NCBI GenBank assembly: GCA_963575745.1
Contig: CAUYUJ010006524.1
Coordinates: 444,920-508,919 of the forward strand
Source: Prorocentrum cordatum
Taxonomy: Eukaryota > Sar > Dinophyceae > Prorocentrales > Prorocentraceae
Direction: 5' to 3'
Length of the DNA: 64,000 nt
Shown in pieces: positions 10,501 through 17,730 of the stretch. The position numbers and the translations under genes are program-made. Position 1 is the stretch's first letter. Every line of letters starts with the position of its first letter. The notes under the pieces are model-generated. The model saw only the letters and a program-made list of their open reading frames with translations. It was not told where the DNA came from and ran no database searches.

Positions 10501-13500
10501 GCCTCGGGGGAAGGAGCGCCGAAGGTGCCGCTGAGCTCTCCGCGCTTCCCCATGAAGCCTCCCAGGGCGCGTTGCCTTTCGAGGCGCCCTTCAGGCCGGG
10601 CGCGGCCCCCGTTGCCGCTGGCCCGCCCGGCGCGCCCGCCCAGCTTTCGGCGGCCAGGCCGAGGCTCGCCGCCCGGACCGATCCCAAGCGACCCGCCAAG
10701 GTTGCAAAGGTGCGGACGGCGCGCGAGCTCCTTCAGCTCAAACCGGGTGCCGACCGGTCGGCCATGGAACGCCAGTTCCGGCGGTTGGCCACGCCGCACC
10801 GCCCGGACAGGGCGCGCCATCGCCCATTGTCCGCATCGGACCGCGCGGACGCCTCTCCCCTCTGGCCCAGGTTCTGCGACGCGAAGTCGCTCCTGCTTGG
10901 CGAGGCTTCTCGTTGCCAGCCGGGAGCGGGAACCCTACACTGCCAGGAACGGGAGCACGGGACTTGCCGCGGAGGCGTTCGTGCGGGCCCGCGCCTATAT
11001 GCAAGAGCGCGGCCGTGGCCAGACGGGCGCGCCGCCGGCGCCTGCCAGTGCTTGCAGCCCGAGCTGGGCGGAGCACGGCCGGATTTCGGGGCCTCCGCCT
11101 TTGGGACTCCCCCGGCGCCCTGCTCTTCGCGCGGAAGGCGCCATCGGCCAGCTCGTCCAGCGGAAACGGTTCGCGCTGAGCGCCCCCGTCGTGCGCGCGA
11201 TGCTCGTGCGCCCGCGGCGCTGCTCTCGGCGCCTGGCGCGGCCGCGCCGCCCCCGGGTCGTAGGGCCAGGCGCGCTGCCAATTTCGCGCTGTGGGGCCAG
11301 CCTTGCGCGCGCCATCGCGCCGCCGCGTCGGCGGACGAGGGGCGTGAGCCTTTGCCTTCGCGCTCCTGGAGCCCGGGCCTTGGAGCAGGCGCGCCCGGTG
11401 CCCCCTCCAGCAGCGCCCGGCTCGGCAGCACCTCGAAGTGGCGCGACGCGCCGCTTGCGCCGGGGGACGGCGCCCGCGTTCCGCATACTTTTTCCGACCG
11501 CGCCCCGCGACGCCAGTCGGACTCGCAGGACGCGCCGCCAGTGGCGTCGCCGCGGGGCTCTCGCCGCGCACCGCCGCCGCGGGGCGCTCGCGCGAGCACC
11601 CGCTCGGCTGGCCCAGCCGCCCGCTTCGCGGCCGCTCCGCCGCCGCGCGGCTCCGGCAGCGACCCCGCTTGCGACCTCGCTTCCGGAGCTCGCGACCCGC
11701 CCACGGTCACCGGCTCGGCGAGCTCCGGGAGCTTGCCGGTTGGCGCATTCTCGGCGCGGGGCGCCAGGATCAGCATGGGCCCTCCTGCTCGCGCCGCCAG
11801 TGCGCCACCAGCATTACGCGTCGACGGTGCACCCATGCGGGTTCCTGCGGATCGATTGCGGCCGAACGCGCTTGCGCGCATACCCGCGGCCTCGGGGCCC
11901 GCCGCCGCCTCCTTCGCCATGCTTGAGGCCGCGCCCCGTGCCGGGGCCAGTCCGAGGTCTCTTGGCCCCGCGGCCGCGCCTCGCGCCGCACTTCTGTCGG
12001 TGGACTCGCCCGTTGATAGCGCGGATCTCCCCCAACCTAGCGGAGCCGCGCACGAGAAGGGCTCAGACGCGTTGGCGGCTGCGCCACACCTTCTCGACTC
12101 CTTGGAGCCCTCTGCGCGCGCGGCTCGATGCCTGCCCCAAGACGGGGCGTGCGCTACCTCGGTTGCGATGCGCACCAGCCGAGTCGCTGGCCCAGCGGCC
12201 GCGGTTGCGCGGCGCGCGCGTGCCGACCGGCGCGCTCGCGCGCGATTCCCATCCTCGGTCGCCGCTGCCGAGGCCGCTCTCACCGAGGTTATGCTGGGAA
12301 CAGGCGAAGAGACTGGCGAGAGCGCGGGAGAGCTGGCGAAGCGAATGCAGACGCTCTTAGCCGAGCTCGAGCGGCGCAAGGATGCGATGCGCATCGCCCG
12401 CTCTCGTCTTGCTGATTGCGTCAGAGAGGCCGCCTCCGCTGGATTCCCTGAGGCGGCGGCGTACTCGCCCTCGCCTGTGGCAGCGCCAACTGCCCTCGCG
12501 GAGGTGGACAGCGCCGCCGAGGCGGAGGCCAGGGTTGGTACGGGCTTGCACAGCGAGGCTGAGCCGGCGCGGCATCGCGACGAGAGCGCCACCCTTGCCT
12601 GGCCTCGGCGAGTCCCCCACCCCGCGCGCCGCCGCCGCCGCAGGGCGGCAGAGACGGAGCCTCCCAGCGCTCCCTGGTCAGGCGCTGTTCTGACTTCGGC
12701 CGGCGATCGGCGCAAAAGAGCTCTCTACGCGTTCGAATTGTGGTGCGCCGAGGACGCAGGGGTGGCGCCACTTCCGCTGTATCGTAGTGGGATCCTGCTG
12801 TCGAGGTTCCTCGCAACGTTCGGCGTGTGGCTGCACGACGCAGGTTTCCCGCTCAACATCCTGGTGCACGCGATCATAGGCGTCCAGGCACGTCTCCCTC
12901 ATTGGAAGCCCTTTCTCACCGAGGCGTGGGGAGTGGCGAGGGCCTGGAAGCGGTCTCAGCCACCTCGCCTTCGGCCGCCAATGCCACGAGCGCTCTTGCG
13001 CGCTATGGTGGCAGTTTGTTTCACTTGGGACTGGCCAGTCATGGCCGCCTTGCTGCTGGCAGGGTTCACGATGTCCTTGAAGCCCGACGAGCTGCTGTCA
13101 GCCCGTCGCTGTGACCTTTTGTTGCCTTCGGATTGCCTTGAGTCCTCAGGCAACGCTTGGATGACCATTCCCGATCCAGTGAGCAGCATGTCTTACCCGC
13201 CACAGCACGCCTGGTGCTCTGACAAAGCGGTGGTTCGGGTTTTGGAGATGGTCTTTCGGCATTTGGGTCCCACCGATCCTCTGTCGACCTTTGGTCAAAG
13301 CGGCTTCCGTACTCGGTGGAACCATTTACTTTTGGCGTTAGGCGTACCGCTCGCCGAGACGCCAGCGGGGTTCCACTTGACCCCTGCTTGCCCCCGCGGC
13401 TCAGGCGCGACAGACTTTCATACGGCCACAGAAGATATTGGTCGCATCTTCTGGCGTAGTCGCTGGCGCCAGGCGTCTAGCGCGGAGCGCTTCTTGCACG

Positions 13501-13676
13501 ACGATGCTTCCGCCGCGATGCTTTCCGCCTTGCCTGATGCCGCTCGGGCCCGTGTCACCTACTTCGATGGCGCGAGCGACTTCCTTGTCGCTTCCTTTCT
13601 GAACTGTGGCCCCACTGCGTGGCCCCTTCTGCTCGCGGCCGCCCGCCAAAACCTTGTCACTTCGCAAGGGCTTTGA
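4539..13676 (+). CDS. Retrotransposon polyprotein: Pro-rich / RT / RNase H / J-like / tyrosine recombinase
   Basis: A 3045-residue product; its start is the first ATG after the in-frame TGA at 4497. Residues 1-1000 are Pro/Ala-rich, with repeated PPPGLEP modules and an APAPAP tract (~368-490); this is the likely gag position. The RT spans ~1330-1560: catalytic Asp at 1407/1408 (SCDDLREFYY), motif B around LAMGDNMAVEIA (Met 1461), and NIDD with Asp 1508/1509. RNase H spans ~1670-1870, with acidic residues D1679 (GTDASLGWGG), E1780, D1805 (LLDSKVALG) and D1854. A J-domain-like segment spans ~2058-2120, and a probable coiled coil ~2581-2631. The C-terminus (~2720-3045) resembles tyrosine recombinases, including WRSRW at 2972-2976, but the nucleophile position is Phe 2985. 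Stretches at 6.60-7.40 and 10.89-11.06 kb read more like protein in frame 1, so compensating frameshifts are possible. Confidence 0.85.
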   Translation: MAPASLSPLQNSPPSSCLFPLDPGADAHLRRGVGGGVPSHHEEAAPSARKKSARATPVAGATQGSSPPAAERSIARATSVAAASRNTARLATGGEATGAKITASRTEESESVDPLFLHSPSTPPPPVAASPWLSCRSRHRFPRVGNDRRARAQGPSGGSGPSGFEGVGMRPSSDAATAPQGRGRAAHSTVGLAHQSGRPPRASFLAASPAPAGFRPPPGSEPSVVETRRGGSSVRLAITHELSRAVPPPPTVAADAVDSGGLEGVGMRSSSDAVAAPQGGVRTAPPAATAVNQLSTPPRDGPKAALPSLSGLQLPSGLEPPSQTRAERTGPPRSSPRAASPTRASFRPPPGLESPLQPRAWRMGPPPGFDARTPALPAAAPTPALTPAPAPAPPPAPRPAPMPARAPARTAAAPTRALTPAPAPAPHRRQHQRQHLAASAPTLALTPAPAPAPTPAPRPAPTPALTPAQTAAAPTPALPPALAPAITPGGASTVLPFHPPPGFEALSGPAVWQVGPSPCLASLEAGARVPPPHNRCATDAAVGFPFPDSGSGQSAIPCLGASPLPPREPLAVSASRASAHAILHSLGLLGNPTSASTDPASLPVSAPLLSGATRHVSAAAADGFGVAGTCLPGAAASAPQSTGRTDPSAPAAARDLGTPPQSCPMATSPCLPGFLPPPGLEPPSRPCASRRSGGALREARGAPALRRRGGSSGFSAIRDRGHVGQGTCATSSRPAARWDPSFGARLSVGEGSVERPSAGAPACPSRARPPATWAGRPRCGRRLRRGGRRGRTGAACRGAPEGSRSGFHLPAGGAAAVHVHRPAGGGPRLPRNRMVPHGDQAPPVSRDLVRVAAGPCRARSAGSQAAGGAALHGGASHHRGGRTRAACTGRGFTQRRVAVSDDAAAARRAWAERGRESRHALLQRCCCGPAGRSSCRCRDSRSTPGSPSGPSGHFGNFHRAAEAPSDGDSGAPPVASIGSVASGNPPRVDLSSGVTTVPPAPRVDLSSGAAASSEASRVDLSAGDSRPSAPTGTAPSFPKVAPFVADLSALLRLFPGANIDITHWAAALAQVGMGARCSLSSFTRTSLSASARDGSYVLEPPPRDPWPCPPAPSLPPPPVTLTGRARERWRLRRAARTVAQHAAVALNWLTLGHPSLAPIEAHVCTAATPCQEGTRDRLERLCRIAVRLARGGKSDLGRAFSKFDATEVSLHGLATHVAAIEASFTSSSQVPAPMRQCPSSAPPVPGSLASAAGWDSTQSEPFDLRVRASRIKWDYSPTFDPTPFLADARVRKAFHDPETMRLPSAEWPSGLPGARVHMDRDQLWELLRKWDSCGALYLTPTSDLAWDEACGAFRVPKDSEYDRLILNPTVVNSRCQSISSSTQRLGQGFLLCRMGLAAGEWLVVSCDDLREFYYTFKVPPARAKRNALRVRLPSARFKAFNAWRPDLEGVDVSPCLNALAMGDNMAVEIANSAHEGVLRSFGALRPHEQAVHRTPFPRGHFVEMLNIDDHTGFQKLSWNGLAPRPDDPNRRDKEVFAACDRGYPRVGLVQHPGKRTRGATHKVVVGAEVEGRIGIVCAPLVRTVALCRLTLIQVYLGHSTRAVLASLVGCWVQVFLFRRPMLSIFTHVYNFLSSLSTEDGFEYELPVSVRDELLACTYLAFVAITDLRAGYSPEVFGTDASLGWGGVVRSSISPHLSQELWRRSEHGGWHTALHNRSLLAVLDRGVPLGPELTQLHRDLGLPSIEPPVAPHWISELSEALHFRLAYKWEFRTPRHINILEATVFKSLCKYCCVRMPDSRIPVLLDSKVALGAAAHGRSSSPGLSHVLSTALPYILSGGLYMGGLYVPTDVHRADDPTRNRPVRPPSREAPAWLVDAEAGDFGRFDWVALADAHSPYPTCLWGRLAALVLAQGLLARGNARAAHGLAARPPLSPAPAADAWFASAAAATGVEAPVFLEAPGTLPQPDPAQAEAPEIPRRNASPAVGGGCLGGRSAEGAAELSALPHEASQGALPFEAPFRPGAAPVAAGPPGAPAQLSAARPRLAARTDPKRPAKVAKVRTARELLQLKPGADRSAMERQFRRLATPHRPDRARHRPLSASDRADASPLWPRFCDAKSLLLGEASRCQPGAGTLHCQEREHGTCRGGVRAGPRLYARARPWPDGRAAGACQCLQPELGGARPDFGASAFGTPPAPCSSRGRRHRPARPAETVRAERPRRARDARAPAALLSAPGAAAPPPGRRARRAANFALWGQPCARHRAAASADEGREPLPSRSWSPGLGAGAPGAPSSSARLGSTSKWRDAPLAPGDGARVPHTFSDRAPRRQSDSQDAPPVASPRGSRRAPPPRGARASTRSAGPAARFAAAPPPRGSGSDPACDLASGARDPPTVTGSASSGSLPVGAFSARGARISMGPPARAASAPPALRVDGAPMRVPADRLRPNALARIPAASGPAAASFAMLEAAPRAGASPRSLGPAAAPRAALLSVDSPVDSADLPQPSGAAHEKGSDALAAAPHLLDSLEPSARAARCLPQDGACATSVAMRTSRVAGPAAAVARRARADRRARARFPSSVAAAEAALTEVMLGTGEETGESAGELAKRMQTLLAELERRKDAMRIARSRLADCVREAASAGFPEAAAYSPSPVAAPTALAEVDSAAEAEARVGTGLHSEAEPARHRDESATLAWPRRVPHPARRRRRRAAETEPPSAPWSGAVLTSAGDRRKRALYAFELWCAEDAGVAPLPLYRSGILLSRFLATFGVWLHDAGFPLNILVHAIIGVQARLPHWKPFLTEAWGVARAWKRSQPPRLRPPMPRALLRAMVAVCFTWDWPVMAALLLAGFTMSLKPDELLSARRCDLLLPSDCLESSGNAWMTIPDPVSSMSYPPQHAWCSDKAVVRVLEMVFRHLGPTDPLSTFGQSGFRTRWNHLLLALGVPLAETPAGFHLTPACPRGSGATDFHTATEDIGRIFWRSRWRQASSAERFLHDDASAAMLSALPDAARARVTYFDGASDFLVASFLNCGPTAWPLLLAAARQNLVTSQGL
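5031..6620 (+). repeat. Coding minisatellite-like modules in the N-terminal region
   Basis: The N-terminal coding region is built from recurring units. GVGMRxSSDAxxAPQG occurs near 5035 and 5330, and a third copy near 7292 is in another frame. A PPPGxEP-type module occurs near 5173, 5467, 5569, 6030 and 6557. Between 5640 and 6000 the DNA is a degenerate repeat encoding Ala-Pro-rich sequence. The pattern suggests expansion by slippage or unequal exchange within a disordered gag-like region. Confidence 0.65.
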
Positions 13677-13687
13677 GCCTGGGTATG

Positions 13688-13849
13688 GCTGCTACGGCCA
13701 CCTGGCCGTCCAGATGGCCTCGTTGGACGAGGTCGTCTGAGGGCGCCGCACGGCTTGGGCGCGGCGCCCCGTCATCCTTTACGGGTCGCCGCGCGCGCGC
13801 CGCGCGCCCGCCTCCGGGACCTGATCGCTTGCGCTGCGTGCGGGAGAAT
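13688..13849 (+). repeat. Split direct repeat B1
   Basis: A 162-bp sequence starting GCTGCTACGGCCACCTGGCC just after the stop codon of the polyprotein and ending GGGAGAAT. It matches B2 (13947-14108) except at about two positions. It runs straight into A2, sharing the T at 13849. Confidence 0.88.
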
Positions 13850-13908
13850 GCGCTTCTCTATTCTCCTTGCCGCTCGCGCCCGTTCAGGTCCTGCAGCTTC
13901 TCGGCCCC
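13849..13908 (+). repeat. Split direct repeat A2
   Basis: A 60-bp identical copy of A1 placed between B1 and B2. The short spacer to B2 (13909-13946) is C-rich. Confidence 0.88.
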
Positions 13909-13946
13909 CTCCCCCCCTCCCCGCCTTACTCAGGCAGGCCTGCGGC

Positions 13947-14108
13947 GCTGCTACGGCCACCTGGCCGTCCAGATGGCCTCGTTGGACGAGGTCGTCTGAG
14001 AGCGCCGCACGGCTTGGGCGCGGCGCCCCGTCATCCTTTACGGGTCGCCGCGCGCGCGCCGCGCGCCCGCCTCCGGGACCTGATCGCTTGCGCTGCGTGC
14101 AGGAGAAT
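13947..14108 (+). repeat. Split direct repeat B2 (right end)
   Basis: The near-identical second copy of B1. It ends AGGAGAAT immediately before a CATCCT-rich run that is taken as flanking DNA. Confidence 0.86.
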
Positions 14109-14160
14109 CATCCTCATCCTCATCCTCATCCTCATCATCATCCTCACCCTCAGCCTCCTC
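14109..14160. repeat. CATCCT/CTC microsatellite, right flank of the retrotransposon
   Basis: A short imperfect CATCCT run with CATCAT and CTC variants, starting directly at the right end of B2. Confidence 0.75.
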
Positions 14161-14479
14161 GACATCCCCTTTCAAGCGCCCGTTGGCCAATCGGATAGCC
14201 TTGGGAACTCTGACACACACACATGTGCATATTCTTTTGATATGTATATATACACGCAAGACTGCAGTGGCGCTTCGCGCCATGCACCTTGGTCCTTGAA
14301 GATTGCCATGCAGGCGGAAAAGGCAAGAAGGTCCAGCGGACACTTTCACGATAACTCCTTGCTGCCTTTTCTGGCATCGCCGTCATAATAATAATGTTGT
14401 TCGTTATCCTTCATCCATGCTTATGTTTCCTCATTCTCGCCATACCCTGGGCATTCTCCCCATCCTCCTCAGCTCTTTT

Positions 14480-15110
14480 TGCGGAGGCTCCTCCTTGGAG
14501 AGCCTCTGGGAGCCTCACCAAAGTTTTCAAGCTTTCTTAACGCCTTCTGGAGGCCTCCTGGGCGTGTTCTGGGGGCCTCTGGGGCTTCCTCTGGCCAACC
14601 TGCCTCTAACCGCGGTCTCCCTGAACGCCCCGGTCACGATTTGGAATGCTTCGGATGGTGTTTTGAGGCCATCTCGGGCCGCCATGGGGCTCTCTTAGGG
14701 CCATGTTGGACCCCTGGTGTACCGTTTTGGGCCTCTCTTGGACTGCCTGGAAGCCCTTTCGGACGGCTGTGGGGCGATTTTGGAGCCTCCCAGGCGACTT
14801 CGGACGCCCAGAAGACTACTGTCTTGGAGCGTCGGGAAGCCGAAAAGAGGAGAACCCCAAATTCACCAAAAACCTACATTGAATCAATGATGTTTGCCTC
14901 TTGGGGCCTTCTTCGGGGTGCTCTTGGAGGCCTCTTGGTACGTTTTGGAACGATCTTTCGAAGTGTGAGGGCTTCTTGGAGCGCTCTTGTGCTGTCTTAG
15001 GGTTCTCCAGGACGTCTCCGATGACCCCTGATCGCCCTAGGTGTGCTGCGAACGCTTGGCAAAACGCCCTGCGGGGCCCGGGGGGCCGCTTCGAGGCCCG
15101 TCCGAAGGGT
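14480..15110 (+). repeat. Degenerate CTTGGGGCC-type repeat region
   Basis: Irregular copies of a 10-12 bp word around CTTGGGGCC/CCTCTTGGAGGCC are spaced through this stretch. The same word family dominates 28780-29400, 31600-33700, 23254-23470 and 53300-53490. A conserved block near 14838-14905 (GCCGAAAAGAGG, then ATCAATGATG and CCTCTTGGGGCC) recurs near 32715, 33072 and 23520-23640. No gene is supported. Confidence 0.6.
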
Positions 15111-15216
15111 CCCAAAGCCTCAGATCCCAGGAGTCCGTTTTTTGTTTGGGGGGGATGGGTTTTCCCCCCGCCCGGGCTTGTAGAAATATAGGAAGAGGAA
15201 TATGTTTGTATGCAAA

Positions 15217-15218
15217 TG

Positions 15219-15273
<55 letters not shown>

Positions 15274-15275
15274 AT
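15217..15275. repeat. TA then TG microsatellite
   Basis: A TA dinucleotide run that passes into a TG run near 15258. Confidence 0.9.
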
Positions 15276-15459
15276 GTATACGTGTGCACATATATTTATA
15301 CATATACATGCTGCTCGGGTGGGTACCCCTCCCCTGCCCCTCGCGCTGAGTTGGCACTGCTGGTTTTGAGCTGCGGCACACCAGACTGGGGCCCTGGTCT
15401 GCCTTGACTGTCATCTCGAGTCTTGGCCCAGGAAAGGAGCTTCGAAGGGCAATGAGGAA

Positions 15460-15745
15460 GGGCGGAGTCGAGGAAGGAGGGATGTAGGGGAAGTGGCGAT
15501 AAGGAAGGACCGAGGAGGGAGGAGAAGGGTGAGGAGGAGGGGGGGAAGCAGACGATGGGAGGAGAGAGGCGGGAGGAGGGGAAGGAGGAGCAGAAGGAGG
15601 AAGAGGAACAGAAGAAGGGCGAATGATTGTGGAGGGCGAGGACGGTGGTAGGGCATATTGGACAAAGGCAGGAGGGATAAGGCAGGAGGACGAGATGGAG
15701 CAGGAGGAGGAGGAGGAAGAGGAGAAGGATGAGACGGATGAAAAG
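15460..15745. repeat. Purine-rich GGA/GAGGA tract
   Basis: An irregular GGA/GAAGGA-rich stretch. The open minus-strand frames over it translate to Leu/Ser/Pro low-complexity peptides and are not considered genes. Confidence 0.6.
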
Positions 15746-16535
15746 ATGATTAGCGGTCAGGGACAAGAGAGAAATGACCAGGGACCGACGGCAGATTAAC
15801 GAGGACGGCAGGAGGGAGGACGATGATGCTGCAGAATGCGGAAGAATCGCCTTCAAAAACATGGACTCGAAGACAGCGCCAGCAACAAGCAGCCCTGGGC
15901 TCTTGTTGCATGGCGCGTGTCAGTTCGGCGCCGCTATACTAAACCCCTGACGGACGGTCAGAAAGCGCCGGTCTTCTTCCGCCCACCACGTGTTTCTGAA
16001 AAAGCGTAGTAGTGCCTCGTCTCAGTTGCTGCCGCCCGATTGGAGTTAATTTTACTACGTCGGCACATCGCGCCAGGGGGTTGGAGCGCCCTGTCGCGCG
16101 CGGTGGTGGTCCGCGTCGGGGGTCGATCTGGAGCTGTCGGTGAGTGTGGCGCCTCCTGCTGGCGCAGATGGCGAAAAGCACAGGTTCCTGCTCCTGACGC
16201 CCCACTTTGCTCTTGTCGCTCCCTCCCCCCGCGCTCCGCCGCACCTGTACATCACCACCGTGCCTGGCCGGGGCCATGCTGGGTCCTGGGATGGCGCATG
16301 GGCGCTCCTATCTGCTCCTCCGCTCACCGGGCCGCATCCCTCGACCAGACAGCCCCAGGTCATGAGCAGCTCGCTCTCAGAGCGCCCACTGGTGGCGGCG
16401 CGCACCAGGGGGTCAGGGGGAGGGGGGAAGGCTTCTTGGAAGGAGGCTGCTTCTCAGAAGGTGCCAGCCCTGCACCTGTGGGTAAGGCCCGCGCCCTCCA
16501 AGAAGCACGGGAGGGGTGTTTCTAAGAGGCGTCCC
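15746..16535. other. No gene seen; contains a solo element end
   Basis: No coding region is supported. At 16427-16467 there is a block, GGAAGGCTTCTTGGAAGG followed by AGGCTGCTTCTCAGAAGG, that closely resembles the terminal inverted repeat of the composite element at 56.5-58.25 kb. It may be a solo or truncated end of that family. Confidence 0.5.
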
Positions 16536-16539
16536 CCCC

Positions 16540-17112
16540 TCCCCTCCTCCTCCTCCTCCTCCTCCTCCTCCTCCTCCTCCTCCTCCTCCTCCTCCTCCCC
16601 CTCCTCCTCTCCTCCTCCTCCTCCTCCCTCCTCCTCCTCCTCCTCCTCCTCCTCCTCCTCCTCCTCCTCCCCTCCTCCTTCTCCTCCTCCTCCTCCTCCT
16701 CCTCCTCCTCCTCGTTCCTCCCCTTCCTCCTCCTCCCCCTCCTCCTCCTTCTCCCTCCTCCTCTCTCCTCCCCCTCCTCCTCCTTCCTCCCTCCTCCCCC
16801 TCCTTCTCCTTCCCCCTGCCCCCCCTGTGCCTGTGCGCGCCGCCGGCACGGAGAGCACCCTCCGAGCGCCCCGGGCAGAGCGCAGCACCGGGCGTCGGGG
16901 ATCTGAGGCTCGCGGCCGCTGGCCCGCAGACCCAGACGTGCGACAGCTGGGCGTTTTCCAACACCTCCTCCTCCTCCTCCTCCGCTCCTCCTCCTTCGCT
17001 CCTCCTCCTCCTCCTCCTCCTTCTCCTCCTCCTCCTCCTCCTCCTCCTCCTCCTCCTCATCCCAGACTCCCTCCTCCTCCTCCTCCTCCTCCTTCTTCTC
17101 CTCCTCCTCCAG
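16540..17112. repeat. Two large CTC microsatellite blocks
   Basis: CTC runs at ~16540-16815 and ~16965-17112 are separated by ~150 bp of non-repetitive GC-rich DNA. Open frames across them are homopolymeric (Ser, Pro, Leu, or Gly/Glu/Arg on the other strand). Confidence 0.9.
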
Positions 17113-17121
17113 ACCCAGGCG

Positions 17122-17283
17122 CAAGTCGGGCGTGTCCCTCCTACAGGAGGCATATTCCAAAAGAGTCCCCAAGAATGGTCTGGGGACGATTTTCCGACCA
17201 TGTTTTTTGACTACCGCTGGGCATTTGTTGCTACTCTCTGTGCTTCCTCCAAAACCCACCTGTAGGAGGACATGCCCGGCCTA
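17122..17283 (+). mobile_element. Family A MITE-like element, copy 2
   Basis: A 162-bp copy. The left end contains AAGTCGGGCGTGTCCCTCCT plus ACAGG; the right end contains CCTGTAGGAGGACATGCCCG. The right flank begins at a CTA, and the interior keeps GGTCTGGGGACGATTTTCCG. Confidence 0.75.
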
Positions 17284-17652
17284 ACGCTGGCCCGCAGTCC
17301 CAGACGTGCGACAGCTAGACGTTTTCCATCACGACGCCCACGGACGTCCCGACCCTCTCCCCGGGGCCAGCCTTCCACCCCGAAACGGCTCTGCACGGTC
17401 CCGTGGCCCAGCGGGAGTCCCCGGAAGCCGCGAGCGGCCAAAGAGCTCACGCCGTGATGTCTTGCACACGGCGCGAGCATGTCTAGGGAGGTCCCCGAGT
17501 CATCCGTGCCCTCGATCCTCTCCCCTGGCCCCTCCGCCAACCCGTCGGTCTGTTGTACTGCATCCTCCGCGCGGTGCTCACCGGCATCGCCCAGGTCACC
17601 TGCCTCGAGGCCAGCGTGGTGGCCGGAGGAGGTGATGCGTGGAGAGGGGGAG
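17284..17652. other. No gene seen
   Basis: GC-rich DNA without recognisable domains on either strand, leading into a GGA run at 17655-17700. Confidence 0.45.
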
Positions 17653-17654
17653 GC

Positions 17655-17700
17655 AGGGGCGGAGGAGGAGGAGGAGGAGGAGGAGGAGGAGTAGGAGGAG
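17655..17700. repeat. GGA microsatellite
   Basis: A short GGA run directly upstream of the LINE pseudogene. Confidence 0.85.
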
Positions 17701-17730
17701 AAGCCTTTAAAGCATGAGTTCCACAAGGAA

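Larger units (their letters stand above)
4018..14108 (+). mobile_element. YR retrotransposon with split direct repeats (Ngaro/PAT-like layout)
   Basis: A ~10.1-kb element. A1 (4018-4077) lies at the left, a 3045-codon frame fills the middle, and B1 (13688-13849), A2 (13849-13908) and B2 (13947-14108) lie at the right. A1 and A2 are identical over 60 bp. B1 and B2 match at about 160 of 162 positions. This A1-B1-A2-B2 arrangement is the known hallmark of Ngaro and PAT-type tyrosine-recombinase retrotransposons. The B1/A2 junction reads as B2 joined to A1 would, as expected for a circular intermediate. No long terminal repeats flank it, and I see no clear target-site duplication, which also fits YR integration. 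Confidence 0.82.

Noticed and set aside
10279-12715. Long frames of ~660-690 codons on both strands overlapping the polyprotein
   Set aside because: Arg/Ala/Pro-rich shadows of the GC-rich linker between RNase H and recombinase. Only the short frame-1 stretch near 10.9-11.06 kb was kept, as a frameshift hint.
16413-17265. Long frames on both strands across 16.4-17.3 kb
   Set aside because: They translate to poly-Pro, poly-Ser, poly-Leu or poly-Glu/Arg/Gly because they run through CTC/GGA microsatellites.
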